Shown piece by piece: positions 63,283 through 64,000 of a stretch of 64,000 nucleotides of DNA. Below the pieces are notes generated by a model. The model was not told where the DNA came from. It worked only from the letters and a program-made list of their open reading frames with translations, and did no database searches. How positions within the stretch are numbered: the first letter of the stretch is position 1; each line of letters begins with the position of its first letter. This stretch comes from Pseudohalioglobus sediminis (lineage in GTDB: Bacteria; Pseudomonadota; Gammaproteobacteria; Pseudomonadales; Halieaceae): positions 124,001 to 188,000 of the forward strand of contig NZ_VTUX01000004.1 of the NCBI RefSeq assembly GCF_008370495.1, read 5' to 3'. The position numbers were made by a program, and so were the translations under genes.

Positions 63283-64000
63283 TGGCTTCTGCGCTCGTGG
63301 TTGGTGCCTGGGCCGCGGGAATGCGGTTCAGTTCGAGATCATTTGGCGGGTTGTGCACACACCAGGTCCCGGCTGGATGATAGATGTAGGCGACACAGGC
63401 GTTGCAGTTGTCACAGCCTGACTCAGTCAATTCCCCGCTGCGGAATTTGTTGACCAGGGCTGGATCATGAATCAGTGCACGGGCCATCACCACGCAGTCG
63501 AAGCCCTCGGCCACCAGTTGTTCGGCATTGGCGAGGGACTTGGCGCCGCCCACATAGGCCAGGGGTATCTGCACTGCAGCGCGGATGCGGCGGGAGTTTT
63601 CCAGAAAGTACAGCTCCCGGAAGGTGACCTTGCGCTCGCTGGAGGCGGCGGCCTTCATCATCAGCGCCGTCAGCCGCTCACCCTGGGATTTCAGCACCCG
63701 GCTGATGGCTTCACGGTTCATATTGCTGCCAAACATGTACCAGGTGGACTCGACATTGCGACCGCCGGAAAGCACCAGCATGTTCGCGCCGGCCCGCTCC
63801 AGCGCTTGCGCGGTGATAATGGAGTCTTCTACCTGGGTGCCGCGGCTGATGCCATCCGCCACACTGATTTTTGCCAGCACCGCCAGGTCATCGCCCACCG
63901 CCTGCCTGACGGCGGCCAGTACGCGAGCCGGAAAGCGCACGCGGTTTTCCGCGCTGCCGCCATATTCATCACTGCGCTTGTTGCTCAGTGGGGATATGAA
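63272..64000 (-). CDS. NADH:flavin oxidoreductase / Old Yellow Enzyme family (partial)
   Basis: The gene runs off the right edge; the reading frame is open through position 64000. It starts within FISPLSNKRSDEYGGSAENRVRFPARVL, the strongly conserved OYE/DCR-like segment (SPxxNxRxDxYGG), and continues with the TIM-barrel C-terminal part and a VVMARALIHDPALVNKF phosphate-binding region, then a CDNCNAC cluster. These enzymes reduce C=C bonds of enones or dienoyl-CoA; the C-x2-C-x2-C cluster hints at an iron-sulfur-bearing 2,4-dienoyl-CoA reductase-type subgroup. It overlaps the monooxygenase gene by 11 bp. Confidence 0.88.
   Translation of the reverse strand, partial: FISPLSNKRSDEYGGSAENRVRFPARVLAAVRQAVGDDLAVLAKISVADGISRGTQVEDSIITAQALERAGANMLVLSGGRNVESTWYMFGSNMNREAISRVLKSQGERLTALMMKAAASSERKVTFRELYFLENSRRIRAAVQIPLAYVGGAKSLANAEQLVAEGFDCVVMARALIHDPALVNKFRSGELTESGCDNCNACVAYIYHPAGTWCVHNPPNDLELNRIPAAQAPTTSAEANAT

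Overview
The window comes from a GC-rich Gram-negative marine-type gammaproteobacterium. TonB-dependent receptors, DUF1329, DUF3604, quinoprotein dehydrogenases, P450s and Baeyer-Villiger-type monooxygenases occur together, and this gene repertoire fits Halieaceae (OM60/NOR5) or a close relative. That placement is inference from gene content; no rRNA or tRNA gene was seen. Coding density is high, genes lie on both strands in short operons, and there is no insertion sequence, integrase, phage gene or CRISPR array.

Layout. 1-10.7 kb: the end of a TonB-dependent receptor with a clear terminator, a PlsB-like acyltransferase, an HNH protein, a DUF2256/DUF2452-like pair, a DUF1329 protein, an exported HAD phosphatase, a bile-acid:sodium symporter homologue, a membrane/coiled-coil protein and a PQQ sugar dehydrogenase. 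11.4-13.7 kb: groES-groEL with a heat-shock-like promoter, a long inverted repeat upstream, and a GroEL lacking the usual Gly-Gly-Met tail. 13.7-19.7 kb: an MFS gene with an apparent frameshift at its 5' end, a half-size GDT1 protein, and a TetR regulator divergent from a TonB receptor plus membrane protein, with palindromic operators between them. 19.7-35.4 kb: an ABC exporter, an S9 peptidase, several short-chain dehydrogenases (one fused to an SRPBCC domain, one carrying a signal peptide), an ATP-grasp protein, an AhpD-like protein, an exported D-2-hydroxyacid dehydrogenase, a DUF418 protein and a sulfotransferase.

35.5-40 kb is the most unusual region. Two divergent transcription units (crp/fnr-type regulator, DUF2892, secreted protein; and DUF6502, DUF5666 lipoprotein) share one intergenic control region. 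Each unit ends in an exported protein with a tail of pure Asp-Asp-Ser repeats, 16 units in one and 32 in the other. The repeat DNA is in inverted orientation at the two ends of the locus. This is the best candidate for an undescribed surface polyanion or metal-binding system.

40-64 kb: a glycosyltransferase-like protein, a quinohaemoprotein alcohol dehydrogenase followed by a Baeyer-Villiger-type monooxygenase, small stress-type proteins, a DUF3604 protein, an M1 aminopeptidase, a LON-domain/metallo-beta-lactamase pair, a PEP-synthase/rifampicin-phosphotransferase-like enzyme, a cytochrome P450, an acyl-CoA synthetase, cbpA-cbpM, an InlB-repeat lipoprotein, and a second Baeyer-Villiger monooxygenase overlapping an Old Yellow Enzyme gene that runs off the window. 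Together the P450, acyl-CoA synthetase, monooxygenases, reductases and TonB receptors suggest breakdown of hydrophobic substrates such as steroids, terpenoids or alkanes; no substrate can be assigned from sequence alone.
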